64,000 bases of DNA, taken from positions 186,001-250,000 of the forward strand of contig NZ_JYJA01000041.1 in assembly GCF_000956465.1 (NCBI RefSeq), read 5' to 3'. The translations under genes were made by a program, and so were the position numbers. Source of the stretch: Microbacterium trichothecenolyticum. Lineage in GTDB: Bacteria; Actinomycetota; Actinomycetes; Actinomycetales; Microbacteriaceae. The notes beneath the pieces were generated by a model, which did no database searches, had not been told where the DNA came from, and worked only from the letters and a program-made list of their open reading frames with translations. Of this stretch, positions 33,923 to 41,642 are shown one piece after another (within the stretch, counting starts at the first letter, position 1; each line of letters begins with the position of its first letter).

Positions 33923-35929
33923 ATGGTCACTGCCACGAACGTCGATGCCACTGCTGTCAACACCATCGGCTGGCTCTCCGCCGCGGACTGGACGATCGTC
34001 GTCCCGGTGTATCAGCGGCAGTACCGGTGGGACATCGGCGGGTGCGAGCAGCTCCTCTCCGACATCCGTGCCGTGGCGGATCTCGACGATCGGCAGATGC
34101 ACTTCATCGGCTCGATCCTCTCTTCGGCGAGCGGCGAGGGATCCGACGCAGAACTCGTGCTGATCGACGGGCAGCAGCGGACGACGACGCTCATGCTGCT
34201 CGTCGCCGCCCTGCATCACACTGTGCGCGAGGCGGATCCCGACCTCGCCGATCAGCTGCAGCGGGTGCTCGTGCACTCGCACGACGCGACACGCACGAAG
34301 CTGCGCCCGCATCGCGCGTGGGCCTCCGTGTTCGAGCGCGTCGTGCTCGACCTTCCCCTGGCAGCGGGCGAGCACCGCGATTCGCGATTCGATGACAACT
34401 ACGCGTTCTTCCGCAGTCAGATCAGCCTCGAAGAGGCGCCCCACATCTGGCGAGGGCTCCAGAAGCTCGAGCATGTGGCGATCACGCTGGGCGCCGGCGC
34501 CAACGCGCAGCAGATCTTCGAGAGCCTCAACTCGACCGGTGAGCCGCTGCGCGACCACGAGCTCATCCACAACTACGTGCTGATGGGGCTCAACCACTCG
34601 GAGCAGCGTGAGATCGAGGCCGACTACTGGCAGGCGATCGAGCAGAACACCGGCGACTCGATCGCGGAGTTCTGGAGGCAGTACCTCGTCATGCGGACCG
34701 GCCGAGAGGTCACCGTCGTCGGCGGCCGCGGCGTGTACGACGCGTTCCGTCACGAGTTCCCGCGGCTCGACTTCGACGGCCTCCTGCACCACGCCGACGA
34801 GTGGCGCGAGCTCTCCCGCGTGTATCGCATCCTGCTCCGGCCGAAGGAGGCGCCGGATGCCGAGATCACGCGTCACCTCGCCTACCTCGGCACCTTCGGC
34901 ACGGGTATGTATCCGCTCGTGATGCGGGCGTACCGCGACTTCGAGCTGGGGTCGATCGGGCGCGACGAGCTGATCGACACGCTCGAGATGGTGCAGTCGC
35001 TGCTCGTGCGCCGAGCGGTGGTCGGCACCGGGGTCGATCGCCTGGTCGCGCGCCTCTGCCGCGCGCGCGAAGAGGGCGCCGGCGCGCTGGTGTCGGCGAT
35101 CTCTCGCATCACGCCGTCCGACGAGCGGATCGCGGTGGCCCTGAAGTACTCGGAGCTCCCCCACGCGGCTTACGTCCTCGGCCGCATCGCCGGAGTGGAC
35201 GGCGCGGGCGGACTCGACGTCGAGCACATCTTCCCGCTCGCTCCTGGCGACGGGTGGTCGGGCGACGGCGTGCGCGAGTGGGCGTCGTACACCGACGACG
35301 AGCAGAACAGCCATCGCGCCCTCGCCAACACGATCGGCAATCTCACCATCCTCGAGGAGGATCTCGCGCTCCGCGCCTTCGATCGGTCGTTCCCCGAGAA
35401 GCGGGCGCTGTACGCGCGCAGTTCCGTCGCCGCGACCGCCGAGCTCGCCGAGCTCCCCTCCTGGGGCACGGCGGCGATCGCGGACCGCTCGGCGCAGCTC
35501 ACCGGCCGATTCGTCGAGGTCTGGAAGCGTCCGGGCGGTCCCGCGATCGACGACGACGGCCTGACCCCGATCCTCGACGCCGTGCGCCGTCGCGGATGGC
35601 CTCCGGGGTGGCACCGGGAGTGGTCGTATGTCGAGTACTGCGGCGAGCACTGGGAAGTGCCCGACGTCAAGTACCTCTTCAACCGCGTCTTCAAGCGGCT
35701 CTGGGCGGACTCCCGCGAGGCGGTCGTCGCGTACAGCGCGCGCCGGGGTGGCCCGGTCTACACCGCGCAGTCCTGGAACGGCCAGTGGGACCGCCTCGAC
35801 GACGAGCATTCGCTCTATATGGGCTGGGACTCCAGCTACATGCTCAGTGCCGTGCAGGGCGTGCTCGAAGAGGCAGGACTGGCCCCCGAGGTCTTCGTCA
35901 AGTACTCCTACATCGGCAACGCGATGTGA
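33923..35929 (+). CDS. Orphan DUF262-HNH (GmrSD-like) restriction protein
   Basis: A 668-residue probable defence protein. The N-terminal DUF262 domain has VPVYQRQYRWDI and the nucleotide-hydrolysis motif DGQQR at residues 82-86. The middle region is helical, with QQIFESLNSTGEPL, typical of GmrS-like parts. A DUF1524-type HNH nuclease centre follows: VEHIFPL with His435, and N469-TIGNLTIL. Characterised proteins with both domains (GmrSD, SspE and similar) cut phage DNA carrying base or backbone modifications. Residues from about 540 form a Trp/Tyr-rich C-terminal domain (RRRGWPPGWHREWSYVEY) that I do not recognise and that may be a sensor. No methylase, dnd/ssp or other partner lies nearby, so it would work alone. 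Confidence 0.85.
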   Translation: MVTATNVDATAVNTIGWLSAADWTIVVPVYQRQYRWDIGGCEQLLSDIRAVADLDDRQMHFIGSILSSASGEGSDAELVLIDGQQRTTTLMLLVAALHHTVREADPDLADQLQRVLVHSHDATRTKLRPHRAWASVFERVVLDLPLAAGEHRDSRFDDNYAFFRSQISLEEAPHIWRGLQKLEHVAITLGAGANAQQIFESLNSTGEPLRDHELIHNYVLMGLNHSEQREIEADYWQAIEQNTGDSIAEFWRQYLVMRTGREVTVVGGRGVYDAFRHEFPRLDFDGLLHHADEWRELSRVYRILLRPKEAPDAEITRHLAYLGTFGTGMYPLVMRAYRDFELGSIGRDELIDTLEMVQSLLVRRAVVGTGVDRLVARLCRAREEGAGALVSAISRITPSDERIAVALKYSELPHAAYVLGRIAGVDGAGGLDVEHIFPLAPGDGWSGDGVREWASYTDDEQNSHRALANTIGNLTILEEDLALRAFDRSFPEKRALYARSSVAATAELAELPSWGTAAIADRSAQLTGRFVEVWKRPGGPAIDDDGLTPILDAVRRRGWPPGWHREWSYVEYCGEHWEVPDVKYLFNRVFKRLWADSREAVVAYSARRGGPVYTAQSWNGQWDRLDDEHSLYMGWDSSYMLSAVQGVLEEAGLAPEVFVKYSYIGNAM

Positions 35930-35970
35930 GAACGGGACGGATGTCTCAGTGAGAGGCATCCGTCCCGTTC
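35930..35970. terminator. Hairpin between the DUF262 and PTS genes
   Basis: A perfect 14-bp stem with a second short stem (TCTC/GAGA) in its loop begins directly after the DUF262 stop. It lies 22 nt from the stop of the convergent PTS gene. Confidence 0.85.
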
Positions 35971-35991
35971 ATCGTCGCCGGGACGCCGAGG

Positions 35992-37923
35992 TCACTCGAA
36001 GGTGACGGCGGCGTTCTCGTTGTTGAGCACGATCACCGGCGTGATCGATGGGTGCCCGGCTGCGTGGATCTTCGCGAGATCGAAGCGCAGGAGCGGCGTG
36101 CCCGCCGTGACCTTCTGCCCCTTCTCGACGAGGGTCTCGAAGCCGTCGCCCTTCATGCCGACCGTGTCGATGCCGACGTGGATGAGCAGCTCGGTGCCGT
36201 CGCCGAGGACGAGCGCCACCGCGTGGCTGCTGTCGAACGTGGCGCCGATGGTGCCGTCAGCGGGCGCGACCACGGTGTCGCCGGTCGGCTCGATCGCTAC
36301 GCCCGGGCCCATGATCCCCTGCGCGAACGTGGGGTCGGGCACCGCCGTCAGCGGCACGATCTTGCCCTCGAGCGGCTGGCGGAGCTTGACGGCGGTGGTC
36401 GTCGGCGCGTCCGTCAGCACCGCGGTGCCTCCGGTGGCCGGGGTCTGCTCCGGTGCGGCTCCTGCCGGCGCCTCGGCCTGGCCCGAGATGATCTGCTCCA
36501 TGGCGTCTTTCACGAACTGCACGTTGGTGCCGTAGATCACCTGGACGGACTTTCCGCCGGGCTTCATCGTCCCGGCCGCTCCCGCTCGCTTGAGCGCCGC
36601 GTCGTCGACCTGACTGACGTCGTCGATCTCCAATCGCAGGCGCGTGGCGCAATTGTCCAGGTCGAGGATGTTCTCCTTGCCGCCCAACGCGTCGATGAAG
36701 CGGCTTCCGGTGACGAGGTACTTCTGGTCGACGTCATGCGTGTCGAACTCCGTGCCCTCCTCGAGGATGTTGTCGTCCTCGCGGCCCGGCGTCTTGAGGT
36801 TGAACCGCTTGATGAAGAAGTAGAACACCCCGAAGTAGATGAAGAACCAGAAGACGCCCATGACCGGGATCAGCCACGGGTTCTGCGCCATCGGGTTCGT
36901 CCAGTTGAGGACGAGGTCGACGAATCCGGCGGAGAACCCGAAGCCCATGCGGACCGGCAGGATCGCACTGATCGCCATCGAGATGCCGGTGAAGACCGCG
37001 TGCACCAGGTACAGCACCGGAGCCAGGAACATGAAGGAGAACTCGAGCGGTTCCGTGACGCCGACGAAGAACGAGGCGATCGCAGCGGACAGCAGGATGC
37101 CGTATGTGATCTTCTTGCGTGTGCTCTTGGCCGTGAGGTACATCGCGAGGGCGGCACCTGGCAGGCCGAACATCATGATCGGGAAGAAGCCCGTCATGTA
37201 CTGACCGGTGACGCCGTACGTGCCTGTTCCGGCGAGGAAGTTGTTCAGGTCGTTGATCCCGGCGACGTCGAACCAGAACACGGAGTTCAGTGCGTGATGC
37301 AGGCCGATCGGGATGAGGAGCCGGTTGAGGAACCCGTAGATGCCTGCGCCGAGCGGTCCGAGGAACGAGATCCATTCGCCGAAGGTGACCAACCCGCCGT
37401 AGACGAACGGCCAGACGAAGAACAGGATGGCCGCCAGGACCAGCGAGAAGCCCGCCGTGACGATGGCCACCGAGCGTTTGCCGGAGAAGAACGACAGTGC
37501 GTCGGGCAGCTTGGTGTCTTTGAACCTGTCGTAGCAGAATGCGCCGATCAGGCCGCAGAGGATGCCGACGAAGACGTTCTCGACGTTGGCGAACGCGGCG
37601 GGCACCTCGTTGACGTCATTCACGCCCATGAACAGCATCACGGACTCCGGCTTCAGCAGCGTGGTCACGACCAGCCAGGACACCACGCCCGCGAGCGCGG
37701 ACGTGCCGTCGCTCTTCTTCGCCATGCCGATCGAGATGCCGACGGCGAACAGCAGCGCCAGATTCGACAGCAGCGAGATTCCGGCGGTGTACAGGAAGTC
37801 GACGACGACTCCGCCGCCGATCGTGCCTTTGATCCAGTTGCTGATGCCGACCAGGATCGCGGCCACCGGCAGCACGGCCACCGGAAGCATGATCGATCGG
37901 CCGAGCCTCTGCAGGAACTTCAT
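35992..37923 (-). CDS. nagE: PTS sugar transporter EIICBA, glucose/N-acetylglucosamine type
   Basis: A 643-residue fused phosphotransferase permease in the order EIIC-EIIB-EIIA. EIIC (about residues 1-370) is a multi-helix channel with GVTEPLEFSFMF. EIIB has the phospho-cysteine in DNCATRLRLE (about residue 417). After a Pro/Ala/Thr linker, EIIA has the phospho-histidine in LLIHVGIDTVGMKG. The order and length match N-acetylglucosamine permeases such as NagE; glucose is also possible, so the symbol is tentative. AGGAGGC lies 6 nt before the ATG. The gene has no sugar-metabolism neighbours here. Confidence 0.85.
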   Translation of the reverse strand: MKFLQRLGRSIMLPVAVLPVAAILVGISNWIKGTIGGGVVVDFLYTAGISLLSNLALLFAVGISIGMAKKSDGTSALAGVVSWLVVTTLLKPESVMLFMGVNDVNEVPAAFANVENVFVGILCGLIGAFCYDRFKDTKLPDALSFFSGKRSVAIVTAGFSLVLAAILFFVWPFVYGGLVTFGEWISFLGPLGAGIYGFLNRLLIPIGLHHALNSVFWFDVAGINDLNNFLAGTGTYGVTGQYMTGFFPIMMFGLPGAALAMYLTAKSTRKKITYGILLSAAIASFFVGVTEPLEFSFMFLAPVLYLVHAVFTGISMAISAILPVRMGFGFSAGFVDLVLNWTNPMAQNPWLIPVMGVFWFFIYFGVFYFFIKRFNLKTPGREDDNILEEGTEFDTHDVDQKYLVTGSRFIDALGGKENILDLDNCATRLRLEIDDVSQVDDAALKRAGAAGTMKPGGKSVQVIYGTNVQFVKDAMEQIISGQAEAPAGAAPEQTPATGGTAVLTDAPTTTAVKLRQPLEGKIVPLTAVPDPTFAQGIMGPGVAIEPTGDTVVAPADGTIGATFDSSHAVALVLGDGTELLIHVGIDTVGMKGDGFETLVEKGQKVTAGTPLLRFDLAKIHAAGHPSITPVIVLNNENAAVTFE

Positions 37924-38065
37924 TGTTCGCCTCCATCAGGAGCCAGGGACAGTTGATGTCGCTGACGCTACAGCCAAACCGAGCCGCGCGTCACTGGGTC
38001 CCCCTCCGAAAGTTAGGGGTATGAACGAATTTCTCCTCGACCGTGATCCGCGATCCGGAAAGACG

Positions 38066-38104
38066 CGAGGTCCGTCGCAACCCGGTGGGTTGCGACGGAC
38101 CTCG
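38066..38104. terminator. 18-bp perfect hairpin downstream of tRNA-CAU
   Basis: A perfect 18-bp stem with a GGT loop lies 6 nt past the tRNA 3' end on the minus strand. It is probably the tRNA terminator, and also insulates the PTS promoter. Confidence 0.8.
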
Positions 38105-38109
38105 ATCCG

Positions 38110-38183
38110 TAGGGCGGGTGGGACTTGAACCCACGATCGTCGGGTTATGAGCCCGCTGCCTTGACCAGCTTGGCCACCGCCCC
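38110..38183 (-). tRNA. tRNA with anticodon CAT (Met, or Ile2 read after lysidine modification)
   Basis: A 74-nt cloverleaf on the minus strand. The acceptor is GGGGCGG/CCGCCCU, with a G1-U72 pair. The anticodon loop is CTCATAA, the T arm is GTGGG-TTCAAGT-CCCAC, and the discriminator is A. The anticodon stem has three G-C pairs next to the loop but a G-A mismatch at its top. It lacks the C1-A72 mismatch typical of initiator tRNA, so elongator Met or Ile2 is more likely. Sequence alone, without comparison, does not separate these two. Confidence 0.85.
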
Positions 38184-38210
38184 GTGTGCGTCAGGCGCGC
38201 GCTGACGAGC

Positions 38211-39308
38211 CTACCTGCCCGCCTTGCCCTCGGTCTCGTCCGCGCGATCCTTCACCGGAGGCTCGGGCCACACCTTGGCGACGGCCTCGGTCACCTTGAT
38301 GGATCCGGTGCGCGGGTGCGCGGCATCCGTCGCTCCTCCGGCGCTCCCCCGTTGGATCGGGAGCTCCTGACTCTCGCTCAGCACCTGCGGATGGTGGCGG
38401 GCGAGCTGGAAAACCCCCCACACCGCGACCGCGCCGACCAGCGCGAACGAGATGTAGACCCAGAGCGGTGCGCCGGCCGCCTCTTGCAGCACCGTCAAGC
38501 CGATGAAGATCGCGACGATCGGGTCGATGACGGTGAGGCCGGCGACGACGAGGTCCGGCGGGCCCGAAGCGTATGCGTTCTGCACGAAGTAGGCGCCGAC
38601 GATGGCGCCCGCGATGAGGGCGGCGAGGCACGTGAACGTGAGCCAGTCGAAGTCCTGCGACTGGACGCGCACGATGACGACCTTCGCGAGGGTCGCGACG
38701 AAGCCGTAGATGACGCCCGCTGCGATGATGTAGAAGAGGGCGCCCATTCGCTTGCGCAGCCAGATCCACAGGCCCGCGAACACGATGGTGACGACGCCCA
38801 GCAGTACGAGGATCGTGATGAGCTGACCGTTCGACACCGGCTTCTCGGTCGCGAACAGCGCCGCGATGGTGACGAAGATGAAGATGCCGCCGACGCAGGC
38901 GCCGATCGCGATGAGCGAGCGCTTCGTGGGCTTGTGCCCGCTGATCTGTGCGTTGAGCAGCGTGGTGATCACGAGTGCGATCGCACCGAGTGGCTGCACC
39001 ACGATGAGGGGTGCATAGGCGAGGGCGGACAGCTGGCAGACGATCGCGAGCCCCAGCATCACGGTGCCGATCACCCAGGACGGTCGCGCGAGGAGTTTCA
39101 GCAGGTGGTTCGCTCCCAGCCCGCCGCTGCCATGGGACCCGTAGAGGCGCTCGACCTTCGTCACGCCGCGGTGCTGATACTGCGCGCCGAACGACATGAA
39201 GATCGCGCCGAGCAGGGCCAGCGGGATGCCGATGAGGATTCCGGGATTCTGGAACGCGCCGACGAGCTGATCGCCTACGTCCTCGAGCTCAACCGCAGTC
39301 CACACCAC
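38211..39308 (-). CDS. DMT (drug/metabolite transporter)-like membrane protein
   Basis: A 365-residue protein with about nine or ten helices (for example GILIGIPLALLGAIFMSFGA and PLIVVQPLGAIALVITTLL). The second and last helical pairs have the EamA-like PLxxxxP pattern of the DMT superfamily; the layout also resembles NIPA-type magnesium transporters. A hydrophilic C-terminal tail of about 55 residues follows. The start is GTG at 39308, fixed by a TAGTGT -10 element 6 nt upstream. Substrate unknown. It is divergent from def. Confidence 0.82.
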   Translation of the reverse strand: MVWTAVELEDVGDQLVGAFQNPGILIGIPLALLGAIFMSFGAQYQHRGVTKVERLYGSHGSGGLGANHLLKLLARPSWVIGTVMLGLAIVCQLSALAYAPLIVVQPLGAIALVITTLLNAQISGHKPTKRSLIAIGACVGGIFIFVTIAALFATEKPVSNGQLITILVLLGVVTIVFAGLWIWLRKRMGALFYIIAAGVIYGFVATLAKVVIVRVQSQDFDWLTFTCLAALIAGAIVGAYFVQNAYASGPPDLVVAGLTVIDPIVAIFIGLTVLQEAAGAPLWVYISFALVGAVAVWGVFQLARHHPQVLSESQELPIQRGSAGGATDAAHPRTGSIKVTEAVAKVWPEPPVKDRADETEGKAGR

Positions 39309-39314
39309 ACATCG

Positions 39315-39320
39315 ACACTA
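39315..39320 (-). promoter_or_regulatory. -10 element of the DMT-like gene (leaderless start)
   Basis: TAGTGT on the minus strand is 6 nt from the GTG at 39308. Confidence 0.6.
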
Positions 39321-39338
39321 GCCGCAGGCGTCGGTCGA

Positions 39339-39344
39339 TAGGCT
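39339..39344 (+). promoter_or_regulatory. -10 element of def (leaderless start)
   Basis: TAGGCT is 6 nt from the GTG at 39351. Confidence 0.65.
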
Positions 39345-39350
39345 CAAGGC

Positions 39351-39917
39351 GTGGCTGTTCTCCCGATTCGCATCATGGGCGATCCCGTCCTGCACTCCCC
39401 CGCCTCCGTCGTCGAAGAGATCACGGACGAGATCCGCACCCTGGTCGCCGACATGTTCGAGACGATGGATGCCGCTCCCGGCGTGGGCCTCGCGGCACCG
39501 CAGGTCGGCGTGCCGCTGCGCATCTACACATACAACTACGCCGACGAGGACGGCGCGCCCTGGCGCGGTGTGATCATCAACCCCGAACTCTGGATGAGGC
39601 CGCTCGAGCCGGGTGCGCCCGACCCTGACGAGGAGTCCGAGGGATGCCTCTCGTTCCCTGGCGAGCGATTCCCGCTGCGTCGGTCGGACGAAGTGCTGGT
39701 GACCGGCACGGACCTCGTGGGCGACCCGGTCCGCATCCAGGTCGACGGCTGGCGGGCGCGCATCATGCAGCACGAGTTCGATCATCTCGACGGCATCCTG
39801 TACGTCGACCGCCTCGACGACGGCGACTGGAAGACCGTGCAGAAACTCGCGCGCAAGCGGGGGTGGGGCCGTCCCGGAAGCTCGTGGACGCCCGGCGTCG
39901 ACCAGATCGACGCCTGA
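39351..39917 (+). CDS. def: Peptide deformylase
   Basis: A 188-residue metalloenzyme that removes the formyl group from new proteins. All three motifs are intact: GVGLAAPQVG, EGCLSFPG with the metal-binding Cys, and HEFDHLDG with two metal-binding His and the catalytic Glu. The GTG start is set by the promoter spacing. It converges with the next membrane-protein gene 13 nt away; a 6-bp GACGCC/GGCGTC repeat spans both stops. Confidence 0.96.
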   Translation: MAVLPIRIMGDPVLHSPASVVEEITDEIRTLVADMFETMDAAPGVGLAAPQVGVPLRIYTYNYADEDGAPWRGVIINPELWMRPLEPGAPDPDEESEGCLSFPGERFPLRRSDEVLVTGTDLVGDPVRIQVDGWRARIMQHEFDHLDGILYVDRLDDGDWKTVQKLARKRGWGRPGSSWTPGVDQIDA

Positions 39918-39930
39918 GAGCGTCGCGGCG

Positions 39931-40590
39931 TCAGTCTTCGGTCCGGCGGTTCTGGCGCTCGACCCACCGGCGCAACTCCGCATCTGCTCCGGGAGGCGCC
40001 TGGGCGATGACGTTCATACCGTGCCGCACCAGGGTCGTGCCGATGCGCATCGGGCCCCACACGCGAGCGGTGGAGAGCTCACCGGTGTCGACGTCGCGCA
40101 CCTGGATCTGCGTGGTGTCTGTTCTCCTGCGCGCACCGGGCTTGCCCGCGACATGCTGCACGACGAGCACCGGAAGGTCGTGCGCCGCGGCGGTCGCGAT
40201 CACGGAATCGAGATCGTGGGCCGCCCACTGCCGGCGGATGCCTCGCACGGTCCAGAGGGCGACCAGGACCACGGCGATCGTGGCCACGCCCGTGGGAACG
40301 AGCCAGAGGCTCGCCACGGCGGACAGCAGCGACCACAGCGCGATCCCCCGGACGGCGAGCAGGATCGCGATGACCGACGGCACGAGCGCGAGGAAGAGCC
40401 AGGGCGCCGGTGCGGAGACCGGGAACATCCAGGGATCGCCGCCGAACAGCACCACGAGCCCGACCCACAGCACGGTCGCGCCGAACACGGCGAGTGCGAT
40501 CAGAAGGGGGACGCAGCGATAGACCGGCGCCGGCGCAGGGACACCGCCCTCCACGGCCAGACGGGGCGAAGGCTTCGCGCGAGCCGCCAT
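39931..40590 (-). CDS. Membrane protein of unknown function
   Basis: A 219-residue protein with four predicted helices in two close pairs (CVPLLIALAVFGATVLWVGL and APWLFLALVPSVIAILLAV, then LWSLLSAVASLWLVPTG and the next). A soluble C-terminal domain of about 100 residues follows, starting HDLDSVIATAAAHDLPVLVVQHV. No family recognised. The ATG at 40590 has AGGAG 5 nt upstream. It lies downstream of tRNA-Asn and its terminator on the same strand. Confidence 0.75.
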   Translation of the reverse strand: MAARAKPSPRLAVEGGVPAPAPVYRCVPLLIALAVFGATVLWVGLVVLFGGDPWMFPVSAPAPWLFLALVPSVIAILLAVRGIALWSLLSAVASLWLVPTGVATIAVVLVALWTVRGIRRQWAAHDLDSVIATAAAHDLPVLVVQHVAGKPGARRRTDTTQIQVRDVDTGELSTARVWGPMRIGTTLVRHGMNVIAQAPPGADAELRRWVERQNRRTED

Positions 40591-40621
40591 GTGCACTCCT
40601 GACGTGATCCCCGGAGACGAA

Positions 40622-40653
40622 GAAAGCCTCGGGGGTGGAGCCCCGAGGCTTTC
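40622..40653 (-). terminator. tRNA-Asn terminator
   Basis: A 13-bp perfect stem, GAAAGCCTCGGGG and its complement, with a 6-nt loop. It starts directly after the 3' end of tRNA-Asn on the minus strand. Confidence 0.8.
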
Positions 40654-40654
40654 G

Positions 40655-40727
40655 CTCCCCCACTTGGACTCGAACCAAGAACCTATCGGTTAACAGCCGA
40701 TTGCTCTGCCAATTGAGCTATGGAGGA
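40655..40727 (-). tRNA. tRNA-Asn (anticodon GTT)
   Basis: A 73-nt cloverleaf on the minus strand. The acceptor is TCCTCCA/TGGGGGA, the anticodon loop is CTGTTAA with anticodon GTT, the T loop is TTCGAGT, and the discriminator is G. The CCA is not encoded. A TAGTAT -10-like element lies at 40760-40765. Confidence 0.96.
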
Positions 40728-40803
40728 ATGTTCCGCACTCTCGTGCGGGCAACCAGTCCATACTAGCAAAGCTCAAGCCGTGCTCATGACCACGTGAGCC
40801 CGT

Positions 40804-41592
40804 TCAATAGTTGACGACGCGGCGATCGGCTCGCCCGTCGGGCGTCCACAGCAGGTCCTGCGTGCCGTGCCCGAAGGCGACGGCGTGGCCCGCGCGGAGC
40901 ACGAGGACGTCCGCGTCGAGCTCGCTCACGACCTCCGGCTCGTTGGTCACGACGAGGGCGGCCATGTCGAGTTCGCGTCGACGCCGGAGCACCGCCTCGC
41001 GTGCGGCCTTGCGGACCTCGACGTCCATGTTGGCGAAGGGCTCGTCGGCGATCAGCACGCGCGGCTGAAGCACGAGAGCCCGGGCGAGCGCCACGCGCTG
41101 GCGCATTCCGGCGCTCAGTTCGTAGGGGTACTTGGGCGCCGCGCCGAGGGGGAGCATGAGCTCGTCCAGAAGTGACGCCACGCGCACCGCGAGTGCGCGC
41201 GCGCTGACGTGTCGATCGCGGCTGGTGATCGGCTCGCCGATCACCTCGGCGACGGTGAGACGGGCAGGAAGGTGTGCGCCCGCGGCCTGCGGCACATAGC
41301 CCGCGTAGTACGTGAGATAGCGGTGCGCGCGGCCGCGACGCCTCACCGCGACGCCTTCGACGGTGCCACGGCCGCCCACGACCGCGAGGCCGGGCTCATC
41401 GGCACCGGCCAGCACCGCGGCGAGCGAGGACTTGCCGGAGCCGGTCGGGCCCATCAGCGCGAGGATTCCGCCGTGCGGCAGTCTGAACGACACGCCGTCG
41501 ACGACGCGCTTGGGCGGACCGCCACGGCTGGAACGGGCGATCGACAGATCGGAACAGTCGATCGCGACGTCCGCGTCCCGTCGATGAGTCAT
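40804..41592 (-). CDS. Orphan ABC transporter ATP-binding protein
   Basis: A 262-residue ATPase with Walker A GPTGSGKS, signature LSAGMRQRVALARAL, Walker B VLIADEP and a downstream switch region in VVTNEPEV, where the usual His of the H-loop is replaced by Asn (TNEP). The Q-loop region YAGYVPQAAG and the signature resemble the peptide/nickel import family. No permease or binding protein is adjacent, so its partner must be encoded elsewhere, or the system is partly lost. GAGGAC lies just upstream of the ATG. It follows dnaG by 50 nt on the same strand. Confidence 0.85.
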   Translation of the reverse strand: MTHRRDADVAIDCSDLSIARSSRGGPPKRVVDGVSFRLPHGGILALMGPTGSGKSSLAAVLAGADEPGLAVVGGRGTVEGVAVRRRGRAHRYLTYYAGYVPQAAGAHLPARLTVAEVIGEPITSRDRHVSARALAVRVASLLDELMLPLGAAPKYPYELSAGMRQRVALARALVLQPRVLIADEPFANMDVEVRKAAREAVLRRRRELDMAALVVTNEPEVVSELDADVLVLRAGHAVAFGHGTQDLLWTPDGRADRRVVNY

Positions 41593-41642
41593 GTCCTCAT
41601 CCTGCCGGGTGGACGCCGCCGACGCCAGCCGACGGGACGGGA

